In this document: positions 52,601 to 62,009 of the stretch, piece by piece
Numbering within the stretch: the first letter of the stretch is position 1
Layout of the letters: the number at the start of each line of letters is the position of its first letter
Origin: Euglena gracilis
Lineage: Eukaryota > Euglenida > Euglenophyceae > Euglenales
DNA: 64,000 nt
Assembly (NCBI GenBank): GCA_039621445.1
Contig: CP154954.1
Span: forward strand, 63,136,046-63,200,045
Reading direction: 5' to 3'
Position numbers and translations under genes: made by a program
The notes under the pieces: model-generated
Database searches by the model: none
What the model was told of the DNA's origin: nothing
Seen by the model: the letters and a program-made list of their open reading frames with translations, nothing else

Positions 52601-55600
52601 CTCTCTACCTTCTCCCCCAATCCTCTCCCCTCCTAAGTTTTCCCCATCTTGAATGACATGAAGATCCTGCCAATTATGTTACTGTGTCTGAGCATACGTG
52701 CAGTGTTGATGGCATTTCATCCCCTCCCTCAATAACACAATCTATACCCTTTTGCCCCCTTGGTGCCAACCAACCTTGCAACGAGCTGGTAAACTTCCTG
52801 AAGTGGAAATCAATGTCATACATGGATGCCATGGAGTACTCCCCAACACAGAGAGATGGAGCCAATGCCTTCTTCACACTAGACAATGACTCTTTGACGG
52901 GGTGCTTAAAGGTGCTCTGCCCTAACCACAACATTCCACTGCATGTGAAGCCCCGCCACTTGTGCATGTGATTTGACTCTTTTTCTTTGACACCCTTTTT
53001 TTGCAATCCACTCATGAGTTTAGAAAAATTTTCTTTTTCCAAACGATTCCTTGGCACCCAAAAGTAAGATACTCTCCGAGCAACAAAGTTGCCACGGGCG
53101 AGGCACACGTCAGCCACCAGACACAAGCCTGTGTCGCACCCCCCTGAGAATCCCCCCAAAATTTCTAGCAACTTTAGAGGTTTCTGAAAAATCACCAAAA
53201 CTCTCCGCCCAGTGGGCGCATCATTTATTTCTTAGGAATTCTTTTCAATGTCATGCAGGACCCTCCCCGGCGACTAGTCGCTAGCGACAAGTCGCTAGAG
53301 ATCACCAATTTCTCGCTTGGGGCCGGTCCTGACCCCCCCCCAAGGTCCTATAAAATCCCCCTAGTTTTTTAAGCCCCCTCCAAAATTTTATTCAAATATG
53401 AAGGAAAATGACTCGAAACCCACCCAAATGCCTTCAAAAATCAATTTGCAAGATTTTTTGGCTTATATCTTCTTTTTGCGCCTGTTCTGTGAAACCACAG
53501 CCAACACCATTACCAAAGCTCATCAGCAGCGTTTATCCGTGAAGGGATGGAAGCCCCCCCTCCCCGCTAGACGTCCAAGGGCGCGTTTGGCGCCCTTGGT
53601 CGTCTAGGGGGGGGGGGAGCTTTCGGGAGGTTGTTCACGGCGTTAGCCTGTGGCCTCCTTGCCTTGCACACACAAACGGATTTTGTTATTGGGGGGGGAG
53701 GGCTGGGGGGGGGGTGCAGGGAGGTGACCATTGGTGGTCGAACCGACTAGTGGGCCCGACCACCAATAAGAAGCCCACCCCTGGGTCCCATTTTTTGGGG
53801 TCCAAATTCTTTCAGCATTTCGCACTAAAAAAAAAAGGAAACTCCCACCTGAGAAAAGAGGAAACTCCCACCTGCGGCGGGTTCCCACTTGGCCCGATCC
53901 CCAGCCTTCCAGGGGGGGGGGGCAGGGCAGAACGGGAAGGCCTGGTGGGGGGGGTCGACCCCTCCCCCACCCGGGAGGTGGGTCGACCCCCCTCCCCACC
54001 CGGAAGGGGGTCGACCCCCCCACCCACCACAGCATTTTCACCGATTTCGGGAAAACGGGGATTTGGCCAGAAAAAAATTTGAAATTTTTTTTGAAAAATG
54101 AACCCAAAACACATGATTTTTTGATGGAAAACCACATTCACAAAAAAACCTCAAAATTTTCCGTCCTAAAAAATGGTACTTTTGGGGGGGGGTGAAAAAA
54201 ACGAAGGTCAAAAAAAGTGGCCAAAATTTTGGCACAGTCAAATTTTACTGACATTTTTTCTCGTTGAACTTTTTTGGACTTTCAATGGCATTTTTTGCTT
54301 CAAAAACCTCTCAAAATCAACATTTTGAGAAAATGTCGAATTTTTAGAAGGTGTGAAAAAATGGGGGTTTGGGGGGTTTTTGGGGGGACCCCCTATGTGG
54401 GTCCCAAAAAGGGTCAAAAAAACACCTGGCGCCGAAGGCGCCGGAAAAAAATTCTTAGGGTCCAAAAATTGGTGCTCCCGGAAATACGGGAAGAGGTGGG
54501 GGGGGTGGTCGACCTCCCCCCCACCCACCATCTGGCTGTTTGGCCGATTCCCGTTCTGCCCTGTGGGGGGGGGGGGAGGGTTGACCCCCCGGGTAATCAA
54601 ACTACCCGCCCCCCCCCCCCTTGTCGTACGACCGGGTTCCTGCAACCTGCGACCGGGGGGGGGGGGGTCGTAACACCCCATGACCTGCAACCTGCGACCG
54701 GGGGGGGTGGTCGTAAATGAGGGGGCGGTCGTAGGTAAGGTGGTGTTGAAATTGTCGCAACCTGCAACCTGCGACCGGGGGGTGGTCATAACATGACCTG
54801 CAACCTGTGACCAGGGGGTGGTCGTAAATGAGGGGTGGTCGTACGACAGGGGGGGGGGCGGGTAAAAGAAAACCTCTGTCCCACAGTCTTCAGGTGAAAT
54901 CTTTGTGCTCTTTTGTTTTTTCAGTCAAAACATGTCAGAAGACCATCCAGGATTTCTTTCTTTGGATTTTGAGGTGCATGCTTTTGGGATGTTTGGAGCA
55001 GGGGGGGGGAGAACGCAACACAGACCCTCAGAAAACGCGACGCAAAAAGACACAAAAAAACTGCAAAAATAAAAAAAAACCGCAAAAAATGCAAATTGCA
55101 TGTAAAATCCTTTAGGAGCTCCCCGGGATGTACACTTTTCCACTGGAGAACTGGAGAGGGCTTAATTTTTTTTTCATGTTGCATAAAAACAAGCATTTTG
55201 TTGACCCAAAAAGGAAAAAATGACAAAATATTGACAAAATATTCGGCATCGGGCGAAAATCGGGGCTAAAACGAGGAATTATTCACAGTCAAAAAACATC
55301 TGAATGAAATTATCACGAAAAAAATTCCAAAAATTTTCCAGCGCTGCTCTGGACACCCGGGGCCAAATCCCTCCTGGGAGGGGGGCTCGACCCCAGATCC
55401 AACCCCCTTCTTTGAGTGTTAAAAAAAAGCTTGGTTCAGATTGTTGCCCTTTCCATTCTGCAGATCCAACTCATTTGTATTGCGAATAAAGAGGACCCTG
55501 AAATCAAATGAAGAGTCCTGAGATCAAAATGCGAAACACTGAGGGGAAATGAGCTGTGCAGGTAATTCAAGCTGGGGGAATGTTTACAAATGGGAATCCG

Positions 55601-55868
55601 TGAATGCAAAAATGAAAAAAACAAAAAAAACAAATTCAACCTGTTGCACAGAAGAACATACCCCGAATCCGGCCATCACGGCAAGCGAAATGGAAGCATG
55701 TTCATAGTCTTCCCTTGCTGGGTTCTTGCAGCATGCATGGACAGAAAGTGTTAGGGAGACAGCTGCGGAAACAACTTCCACCAAAAGCACAATGAGAAAC
55801 AATAAAAAGAATGGCTTGTCGGTCCATCTTGTTGGATTGCTTGTGAGGTGGGTGCACAGTTCATTGTC
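38280..55868 (-). CDS. Choline transporter-like (CTL/SLC44/Pns1-type) membrane protein
   Basis: Exons: 55868-55662, 45124-45025, 44955-44753, 44293-44158, 43928-43775, 41438-41334, 40339-40211, 39745-39671, 39266-39129, and a terminal exon of about 38450-38280 (stop TAA). The links 55868 to 43775 and 41438 to 39129 all agree in phase; at least one exon is missing between 43775 and 41438. Membrane segments in order: DKPFFLLFLIVLLVEVV; SPAVFAVGVLIALILG; AWAIVLWTFSGFVFVWV followed by NGRHIQKALPLFSA; PLLTSFVAWGFGYLF; LLLILATCNVFKHVLYCAGS ending VGWYW; LDFLLTLAGLLGGF; YCVGGFIVGTTIVSIF ending VWFCFAQ. The order, the R-x-I-x-x-A loop, the VFKHV...GWYW stretch and the late V..FCF segment fit the CTL family, membrane proteins linked to choline or related solute movement. 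The C-terminal tail is acidic (ADEEEDPTIQ). The first intron is about 10.5 kb and holds a satellite. Confidence 0.7.
39297..39473 (+). repeat. Single stray unit of the 47.4-kb satellite
   Basis: From GGAGGCCAAAAAACATCG through GGTCGGCGGCCCAAAACGG to AAAAACAGTTTTTCTGGGT this matches one unit of the tandem array 8 kb away, in the same orientation, with about ten differences. It lies in the 39267-39670 intron of the transporter gene. Confidence 0.9.
41510..41890. repeat. G/C-run element in a transporter-gene intron
   Basis: C-run near 41531, G-run near 41742, subterminal words GGCCACTC and CCAGT as in the 2530 element, and a degenerate core CCGGTGCTTTCGGGTC near 41818. It lies in the 41439-43774 intron. 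Confidence 0.4.
42950..43225. repeat. Element with CTGGCACAAAGTGCCGG core
   Basis: GGTCAGACCCCCTCCCC on the left mirrors GGAGGTAGTCTGGACCCCC on the right. The core TTTCTGGCACAAAGTGCCGGGAAAATTTT near 43010 replaces GGCGC with GGCAC but keeps the stem and the flanking A/T tract. Confidence 0.5.
43605..43740. repeat. (CACT)n / (CGCT)n / (CCCA)n compound microsatellite
   Basis: CACTCACT, CGCTCGCT and CCCACCCA blocks alternate, then CACACGCACACG. It begins about 35 bases below the 43775 exon edge. Confidence 0.95.
46000..46160. repeat. CTAGTC/GACTAG palindrome-rich block
   Basis: Words such as GGCTAGTCGCCCAACCAGTCGG and CAGTCGACTGACTGG recur with inverted partners around GCCCCCCACCACTCT. Similar blocks lie at 50990-51095 and 53270-53305. 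The ends of these elements are not clear. Confidence 0.4.
46450..46560. other. G-run block
   Basis: Four G-runs of 7-10 bases among GTCGACGAGCCCCCACC and GCTGGCTGGGGGGCGGGG. Nothing coding is recognised here or in 46.56-46.77 kb. Confidence 0.3.
46775..47295. repeat. Large G/C-run element with CCGGCGCTGTGCGCCGG core
   Basis: GGTCGGACCCCCCCTCC occurs twice on the left and GGTCCGGACCCCC twice on the right, in inverted arrangement, around TTTTCCGGCGCTGTGCGCCGGAAGAAAATT near 47127. It directly precedes the satellite. Confidence 0.6.
47404..49486 (+). repeat. 163-164 bp satellite, about 13 units
   Basis: The anchor GGTCGGCGGCCCAAAACGG (first copy GGCGGGCC) falls at 47561, 47725, 47888, 48052, 48216, 48379, 48543, 48706, 48870, 49034, 49191 and 49354; a degraded unit precedes the first. 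Spacing is 163 or 164 except for one 157-base unit with a small deletion. Each unit has a G/C-rich half and an A/T-tract half (CAAAAAAAATTTTTTCGATT). The base before GGGTCGG alternates C and T in most neighbouring units. It lies in the large intron of the transporter gene. Because 163 leaves remainder 1 on division by 3, long frames run across it on both strands; these are not genes. Confidence 0.97.
49487..50045 (+). repeat. Two and a half copies of a repeat of about 240 bp
   Basis: CGAAAACGGCTAAGTCGAAC starts copies at about 49493 and 49728. Both continue through CGTATCTCGGGCT, GCGTTCCAAGGGCTTCAA and GGACATTTCC. A third partial copy near 49995 keeps only the CTCGGGCCTGGCGGGGAGTTG part. The first copy begins where the satellite's last TTTTTCGACTTTTT ends. 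Confidence 0.85.
50110..50470. repeat. Element with TTCGGCGCCTGCGGCGCCGAA core
   Basis: Long G-runs on the left (50140-50180), CCCCCC/GGGGGG blocks with GGTCCCGGGGGACC, and the perfect hairpin near 50406 preceded by AAAAATAGCATTTTTT. The right side has GGGGGGACCCCCCCCGGGG. Confidence 0.6.
50462..50620. repeat. Tandem repeat of about 60 bp, three copies
   Basis: CATCCCGGCCCCTGCCCCC(C/T)AGCGGGCAC(G/A)CCCTCATCCA repeats at about 50478, 50527 and 50578, with ATGATAT/ATCATAT variants between copies. There is no leader, constant repeat or unique spacer as in CRISPR. Confidence 0.9.
50990..51095. repeat. GTCGACTAGTCAACT palindrome-rich block
   Basis: GGTCGGTCGACTAGTCAACT and inverted AGTCAACTAGTCAATTGACC, ending ACCCCCCACTCT, as in the 46000 block. 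No coding sequence. Confidence 0.45.
51320..52290 (+). other. Protein-like plus-strand segment, broken
   Basis: A 970-base stretch of balanced composition without G/C runs. Plus-strand frames that read protein-like change at about 51680 and 52190. Frame 51436-51801 includes a Cys-rich piece (CSRADCECNNFSVFW); frame 51693-52190 includes IKQPAMATKF. A second locus near 46210-46250 encodes FTRRPAMATKF with differences mostly at third codon positions, which favours the plus-strand reading of both. The opposite strand is also open for 181 codons. No family recognised; a decayed mobile-element gene is one option. Confidence 0.3.
52522..52630. repeat. 36-bp tandem repeat, three copies
   Basis: GGTCGCACTCTCTACCTTCT starts at 52522, 52558 and 52594, each copy ending CCCCCAATCCTC. 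The copies are identical as far as they run. Confidence 0.95.
52650..52971 (+). CDS. Possible exon or ORF of about 100 codons, function unknown
   Basis: From about 52666 to the TGA at 52971 the plus strand reads without stops, with coding-like codon choice (AACTTCCTGAAGTGG, GCCTTCTTCACA). It includes NELVNFLKWKSMSYMDAMEY and DNDSLTGCLKVLCPNHNIPL. The minus strand is open over a longer range (53198-52674), so strand choice is not certain. No start context or family recognised. Confidence 0.3.
53270..53305. repeat. GACTAGTCGCTAGCGACAAGTCG palindromes
   Basis: CGACTAGTCGCTAGCGAC and CGACAAGTCGCTAG overlap as nested palindromes. A separate inverted pair, CCAAGGGCGCGTTTGGCGCCCTTGG, occurs at about 53575. 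Confidence 0.5.
53640..54160. repeat. G/C-run block with GGTCGACCC words
   Basis: GGTCGACCCCTCCCCCACCC recurs three times between 53955 and 54025, followed by CACCACAGCATTTTC. Left of it is an inverted pair GGTGACCATTGGTGGTCG / CGACCACCAAT. No coding evidence. Confidence 0.4.
54350..54660. repeat. Element with CTGGCGCCGAAGGCGCCGG core
   Basis: The hairpin near 54427 is followed by AAAAAAATTC, with GGGACCCCC / GGGTCCC words on the left and GGTCGACC and G-runs on the right, as in the other elements. Confidence 0.5.
54625..54850. repeat. CCTGCAACCTGCGACCGGGG repeat cluster
   Basis: The word (C/T)CTGCAACCTGCGACC occurs at about 54640, 54683, 54760 and (as TGTGACC) 54800, each followed by a G-run and GGTCGTA(A/C). 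Spacing is uneven because of the G-runs. Confidence 0.8.
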
Positions 55869-57626
55869 CTGCAAAATGAAGTTTTCAAGTGGTATTACCC
55901 CCTCTGATTGTCCCCCCCCCTCAAAACTGTCACAGGACCCCCCCACAGCAGCAAAAAAGAGTGCTGCAGACTGGGCAAAGGATCTGTCACAGGAATCCCC
56001 CTGCAAGAGAAAAAATGCACAACAGGACCCATCCCATGCCAGAGGAAAACGTGTCACAGCCCCCCGTCGCAAAAAGGAAATGTGTCAACAAACCCCCATG
56101 CAGCCCCTCCCCTGCTGCAGATAATGTCACAGAACCCCAGCAAAAAAAAAAGTGTCACGGCACCTCCTAGAGGAAGAAAAAGTTTTTTTCCAGTTTGTGT
56201 TTGAATGTGCCCCCCATTCTGGCATTCACATTCTTAGATCTGCCATCCAGTTTTGCAAAGCCATGGGGGTTTTCTCCCCGCGACACCCTGCACCCCCCCC
56301 CCCTAGTTCCCCCGCGTCCTGGTGTGCAGCCAATTCCTTCCAATGCTGGACAATGCTGAAAATCCTAAAAATTTAGGAATTTTCAATGAGGAATCAAATT
56401 ACGAAAAAAAACTTTGTGACAAATTCCTTATTATTGACCTACAGGTTGCCAACACAAAAAAAAAATCCCCCCTGACATCACAAAACACACACAACCATTT
56501 GGTGATTTTTTGAGTTTTTTTTTGTGGCAGCTGTAACTTTGACTGTGTGCTTTGACAGACATACGTCATATTGAAGCCCGTGAAAATCCACCAAAATAAT
56601 TCCCACTCATTTTCCTCAATTCCCCCGCCATCCCGCGTTATGAGCCCCTCAAAAATGCTCCTCACACGTCAAGCTTAAATTTTGGAAAACACAGATTTTG
56701 GACCGGGTTGGAAAAATAAAAAAAAGTCACCACTCCAGAACCCTGAGGAGTTGGGCTCTGGAACGTGGTGGGTTGGCCACCATCTGGACACCCAGAAAAA
56801 TTTATTTCACAATCTTTGGCACCATCTCTGTGAAAAAAACGCCCCATTTTGAGTGGGAAGACGCAACTCCGTAAACACAAGGTTTGACGTGCCAAAGCTT
56901 GTGTTTAAAAACCTCCTTTTGAGGCAGGCTTCATTGCAAAAAAAACCGTGTTTGAGACGCAGGTGTCACAGTTGCAAAAACTGCTCCTCAATAAGCAGTT
57001 TTTGCGGTGAAACCTGTGCTAGCTTTTTTTTTTTTGAAAAAAAGGTTTTTTTACTTTGGAACCATGTGGTATTCATGAATAATTGAGGCAGGGAAAAAAG
57101 ACATAGACCATCCCAGGTTTGCAAGCGTCCACAAAAAGCGACCAAGAAGGGTGGGGATGGTCAGAGACCGCGCAGTCAGATTCAAGCAGAATGAATGGAG
57201 GGTTTTCAATGATAATTTTCTGACATTTTGAAGGTCCGGGCAATGTAAGCCATCTGAATTCTGACAATGCAGTGGAAAATCTCATTGAGCGTGACCCCCC
57301 CCCCCGCCCATTTGTCACCTCCCCCCCTCTAATTGCCACCAAGGAGGTCCGGCAGTTCCCCCCAAAAGTGTTCCTCAATTACTTGGCCTTCAGACCAATT
57401 CCTTCCTTCCAGGACCATCGGAAACCATCATTTTTGTTGGAAAAAACTCCTTCAATACATTCCTGTCCGTCGTTTCTGAAACACAATTTTTGTCGTGAAA
57501 CTAAAAGGAGGTTTTAGCGCCTCCCAATAATAGTTTTTGATGTGAAACCTAGACAATGAACATAGGTCTTACGTTTGTAAAAACCTGTGTATAATCAGGG
57601 CTGGATAAGACCTAAACCTCCGTGTT

Positions 57627-57692
57627 GCACACCTCTACCTCTACCTCTTTCTCTACCACTACCTTTACCTCTACCTCTCCCTCTAAACCCAT
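57627..57692. repeat. (CTCTAC)n microsatellite
   Basis: About eleven imperfect CTCTAC/CTTTAC units. Confidence 0.85.
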
Positions 57693-58599
57693 CTCACGTC
57701 TGTGTCACCCAAATCAAGGCCAAAAAGCCAAAATCAAGGGAAAATCACTTGGATGGATCAAAAATGGTCATATGTTAAGGCATTTCTACAGCCCAAAAAC
57801 GATGTTCATGTGTTTCTTAGGGTCATTTGATGCATGATCACGAGGATGGCAGAATACCAGATTCACAACCCTGGAACATTGAGTGGACTTTGATCATGTT
57901 GGACCCCCCTCCACCCCCCAACAGTGAGGTTCACTGATTGAAAGTTTACTGGGGGGTCCCGTGCCAACCCCATCGGTGAACTTCACTGGTGAAGTTCACC
58001 AAAAGGGCATTTTTTTGGCCGAAAAACATAAAAAAAAGGGTCAATTTTTGCCACTTTTATGAAATTTTGATGTTTCATTAAATTTTGGGGGTTTATGGGT
58101 CGCGGGGGAGTCGCAGGGGGGGGGTCGCAGGGGGAACGTGGCAATTTTGATGGGTCACGTGTGACCAGCGTGACGTCACATACAACGTCACATGTAACCT
58201 ATATTTTAGAACTCTTAGGTCCAAAAATAGATCCAATTAGGAATTTATCACACATTTTTCGGCAAATTTGATTCCTAATTTGGGTGCCAATTCCTAATTA
58301 GGTGCCATTTTTGACTCCTACTGGGATCCGGAAACCCTCCATGTGGGTCGCGGGGGGGTCGCGGATCGTTGAAAACGTGTGCGTGCCTTCTTTGACCACC
58401 CCCTAACTTAAATTGTTCCGAAGCACAGGAACGATGAAACCGGGTATGGGCCCCTGCCAGGAGGAATCTAATGCCTTGGTGGAAATCAAGCAAACATCTT
58501 TTCCCTGAATACCCTTTAACAACCTTTATGACTTTGCTGAAACAAAAATGACTTTGGACCAGAAAAAAACTTTGTTAGATGGAGGGACAGTAGAGGTAG

Positions 58600-58690
58600 T
58601 TGGAAATGTGTAGGTATAGCAGGTATAGGTGTAGGTTTCGGGATTGGTAAAGGCACAGGTATTGGTATAGGTACAGGTATAAGTTTTCTC
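58600..58690. repeat. (AGGTAT)n imperfect repeat
   Basis: GTAGGTATAGCAGGTATAGG and further AGGTAT/AGGTAC units, near-complementary in composition to the 57627 array about 1 kb away. Confidence 0.75.
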
Positions 58691-59106
58691 ACCTCCTTAT
58701 GTCCTGCATCTCTGATATGTCTGGGTGTTTTTTTATGGTTTTTTCAAGCAGCAACTAAACAACAAAGACACCAAACAGTAATATCTTCCAACAAAAAGAA
58801 CAAAAAGGTCCGAAGCATAGATTCACTCCGTGGAACCCTGTATCCAGCCGTGCCCAATGGCATATGGGTTAACAAGAACACACCAAAGATGGTTGGTCAA
58901 GCTTTGGCATATCGATGGGAGTTGGGGAAACAAATTCAAAACCACAAGGATCAGGAAAGACATCCATATAGGTCTGGGAGGAACCTGAAAGGGGAACAAG
59001 ATGAAGATTGTCGCTCAAATCAAGAACTGAATCTATACCTGAAACCGGGTTCAGCAGGGGGGCCCCCTGAACCCGGTTTCAGGCTGAAATTCGGGCTTGG
59101 CCACAA

Positions 59107-60792
59107 TTTGTTTAAAACCGTGTTCAGAGCCCGCCAAATGCCTGCCCTGAAATTTGTGGTCATGACTCACGCATTTGGAGAAAAATGCGAAAAACGTCAA
59201 AATTTGCCCCCCCAAAAAAACGGTTTAAGCCATCCACCAGGTTCACCGCGCATTTCGTCATGGGGAACTGTGGAATGAAGGTCAAAAGGTGACCACGGAT
59301 TTCAGGGCAGGCATCCGTTTCTGGCCACAGATTTCAGGGCAGGGGTCCGCTTCTGACCACAGATTTCAGGGCAGGCACCATTGGCGTTTGGGACGCCAGG
59401 TTCAGGACAGAACCGGCGTCCCCCCCCCCCACGGGTTTTCCGGACGCTGGTTCTGTCCAAAACCTGGCGTCTCTAATGCCGGTTTTAGTCATTCCAAAAA
59501 ATGTCACCAAAAGTGCCCAAAAATGACCCAAATTGGTCGTTGAGGTGCTGATATGACGTTTAAACCATGTAGTAGAATGCAATTTGCCATTGGACCAGAG
59601 GGGTGGGTATCCAATTTTGGTGAAAATTCATGTTGCTTTGGAATAAGAGTACCGTGCAGTGTGAAAAAATCTGACGACCACCGCTGGCCGTCTGCTGAAA
59701 AGGGCTTTCGATCGAGGGGTAACTTGGTACCCTGATGTTGCACATAGCCCGAGATACGCTCGCGATCGTCGGATCGGCCAGAATCTGAGTCGAAAATTGT
59801 GGCGATTTTTGGTCCTGATTGGTTTAAGAAGCATGATGAACCACACAAAAACGATTTTTCTGTTCGAATCGACGACCTGAGGGGCTTTGGGGGATACAAA
59901 AATTGTGAAATTGGGATTTCCCAGTTTTTTCAGACATATGTGAATGCCGTCGCTCGGGCATTCCGCAAAACCACTGCCGAGGGTGTTGTTATGCCTTCTT
60001 CTGAGCGCCAATTCTCCCTTCAACGAACTGTTTTTGTGTTCCCTGGAGCGCGAACGCGCAAAGAACGCAGTTTCATCAGTGGTTCAGCCTCCAGCCGACG
60101 TCCTGCAGCCTGCAGTGCCAGTGCAGCCTGCAGTGCTGTCCCCTGTTTGTTCCCAACCGCCGAGCAGCAACGTTCCGCCCCAGCGGCCAGCAGTGCCATC
60201 CTTCAACCTGCTGACCAGCCCTCTGTACCCCGCTCTGTGTCCCGACTGCCAATAAAACAGGAAAAATGTGGTTTTTGTGGGGTTGCCATCCCTAAAAAAC
60301 CAAATTGTGTCAAGCTGAACAAAGTTGTGTGTGACGCTTGCGGTCTGGCCTACCATTTTCATTGCCAAGGTTTGCGCTGCCCACCAAAGTATGGTTCCTT
60401 TTTTGTGTAAAGCGTGCCGCTTGACGTAACGTCCTCTGTTACTGCCGTATACCTCCCCTTGTGGTTTTTATACTTTGATTCCCCACTTCGTAAGCCGTAG
60501 AGTGTCCCGAACCGCCTCATTCATTGAGGACCCTTAGGCCTCACAGCAACTGTGATTGATTTCGTGATTGCTTTTGTGTAACCGCGTTGAGTGCTAGTGA
60601 GTCACCGGTCACCTTCCTCAATTGCCACATTGGATGCCTCCCCTGAAATCTGTGGTCAGAAACGGATGCCTGCCCTGAAATCTGTGAAAAACGGATGCAT
60701 GGTCAGAACTGGATGCCTGCCCTGAAATCCGTGTTCATGACCACGAATTTCAGGGTCGGCATTTGGCGGGCTGAACACGGTTTTAAGGGGGT
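59107..60792 (+). mobile_element. Transposon-like unit with long inverted ends
   Basis: AAAACCGTGTTCAG...CGCCAAATGCC at 59110-59140 continues into CCTGAAATTTGTGGTCATGAC. The inverse, GTTCATGACCACGAATTTCAGG...GGCATTTGGCGG...CTGAACACGGTTTT, lies at about 60735-60788, giving inverted ends of about 55 bp. Inside both ends are arrays of CCTGCCCTGAAATCTGTGGTC: three inverted copies at 59288-59375, and three direct copies at 60640-60730 with spacer AGAAACGGATG. An ORF with a zinc-finger end lies between. A target duplication is not evident. Confidence 0.65.
59748..60410 (+). CDS. Zinc-finger (PHD-like) protein of the transposon-like unit
   Basis: Open from about 59748 to TAA at 60410 (about 220 codons) with no ATG at its head; the reading may begin in an upstream exon or another frame. 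Landmarks: VAIFGPDWFKKHDEPHK, SQFFQTYVNAVARAFRKT, a Ser/Ala/Pro-rich linker of about 70 residues, then CGFC, 18 residues, CDACGLAYHFHC. The C-x2-C ... C-x2-C-x4-H-x2-C spacing is that of a PHD finger. The last C-x2-C pair a PHD finger needs is absent from this frame but appears as CKAC just past 60400 in the +1 frame, suggesting a frameshift in the T-run near 60395. PHD fingers bind histone tails or partner proteins; some transposon proteins carry them. No catalytic transposase motif is visible. Confidence 0.5.
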   Translation, partial: PEIRSRSSDRPESESKIVAIFGPDWFKKHDEPHKNDFSVRIDDLRGFGGYKNCEIGISQFFQTYVNAVARAFRKTTAEGVVMPSSERQFSLQRTVFVFPGARTRKERSFISGSASSRRPAACSASAACSAVPCLFPTAEQQRSAPAASSAILQPADQPSVPRSVSRLPIKQEKCGFCGVAIPKKPNCVKLNKVVCDACGLAYHFHCQGLRCPPKYGSFFV

Positions 60793-61599
60793 GGTTTGGG
60801 TCAAGGGTGGTCACAAGGGGGGGTCGGCATGCTTGATGAGAAATTTTGGGTGGTGGGGGAGGTCCCGTACTGTGCCGAGGGGGTCCAACTGGGAGCTCAT
60901 TGCGGGAAATTGGCCATGGATTTTTCGGTGGTTGCCGGGCCTAGCATTGCAGAAAATTGGCACCCCCACTAGCAAATTTGCCCCAGTCGAATTTCTTTGC
61001 GTGGGTGCTGTCCCCTACTTCATAGTGGGCATTTTTTTTGGTTTTTTTTAAATAAAAAAACAACGTGTTTTTTTAAAAAAAAACATCAAAAAAAAAGGAA
61101 TTCACATAGGGAAAATGTTCACGAATGACGTCCTGAAAATGGAGTTGAATATTCATTTTTGGGTGAGTATTCTTCCTTCCCTGTAAAAAAAAAGGCATTT
61201 TAGGGTGGTCTGGGGAAGCAGTCAACAATTGAGCTTCTACACCAAACGATCTTGGGCAGATATGAGGGACTCTGGACACCACGAGCAAGCAGATGACCTT
61301 CCTCAGTGCGTTCACTCCTCGAGGTTAGAGCCATCAAACAGGTCAACGGACTGACCTCCGTTCAAAGAAAGAACAAAGAACGGAAGAGGAAGGTGAGCTT
61401 TCCTGCCTTTTCAGCAGAAAGGTGTGAACGGCGCATCCCATGCACACGACCGATTTGTTCCCAAACATCCTTTCCAGATTAGCTGTGGTTGCTAAACAAC
61501 TGCAAAGACGTACAGCAACATCTGTCAAAACTGGTGGGTAGCAAGACATTTGACTCAGATCAGTAGATCAGTAGACTTTGGTCATTTTGACCCCCCTCC

Positions 61600-61960
61600 C
61601 CCCCCTATGGTGAAATTCACCGTTTGAAAGTTCACCGGGGGGTCCCGGACCTCCTCCCCCCCCCTTTGCCTAACCCATCGGTGAACTTCACCGATGAAGT
61701 TCACCAAGAGAGCACTTTTTGGCCAAAAAGGGCCAAAAATGAAATTTTGGGCAAGTTTTCGGAAATTTCGGTTAAATTCCGTGAAGCATCAACCTCAAAA
61801 TAACCATTTTGAGAGGAAAGGAGCAAAATTTCACCCATGAAAATTTCACCCCCAACCATCAAAACAGTGCAGTTCACCGGTGAACTTCACCAGTGAACTT
61901 CACCGCCGAAAGTACCCCCCCCCCCGGTGAACTTCACCGGTGAACGTTCACCGGGGGGGC
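61600..61960. repeat. GGTGAA(C/G)TTCACC palindrome element
   Basis: The palindromic words GGTGAACTTCACC and GGTGAAGTTCACC recur at least eight times (about 61606, 61619, 61680, 61695, 61870, 61884, 61896, 61926, 61940), often joined as CACCGGTGAACTTCACCGGTG. A related shorter copy lies at 57925-58015. The outer parts carry GGGGGGTCCCGGACC-like G/C blocks. Confidence 0.7.
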
Positions 61961-62009
61961 CACAGCCCCCCCCCCCCCCGTACTGCCTAACCTCCCAATC
62001 AATCAGATC

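Larger units (their letters stand above)
55880..59100. other. No convincing gene; scattered repeats
   Basis: Upstream of the first recognised transporter exon. A possible minus-strand exon at about 56640-56555 (NEWELFWWIFTGFNM, donor GTATGTC) does not match in phase. Simple repeats: (CTCTAC)n at 57627-57692 and (TAGGTA)n-like at 58600-58690. Palindromes GGTGAACTTCACTGGTGAAGTTCACC lie near 57975. I see no promoter motif I would trust for the transporter gene. Confidence 0.4.

Noticed and set aside
50462-52630. CRISPR-like arrays at 50.5 and 52.5 kb
   Set aside because: The copies are contiguous tandem repeats without unique spacers, in a eukaryotic intron.
52674-53198. 174-codon minus-strand frame
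   Set aside because: Overlaps a plus-strand frame with more coding-like codon choice. I kept the plus reading at low confidence instead, but could not settle it.
59560-59735. Separate plus-strand ORF upstream of the zinc-finger ORF
   Set aside because: It reads protein-like for about 40 codons (KKSDDHRWPSAEKGF) but ends in a stop before the main ORF, and no splice pair joins them. It may be part of the same decayed gene; not called on its own.
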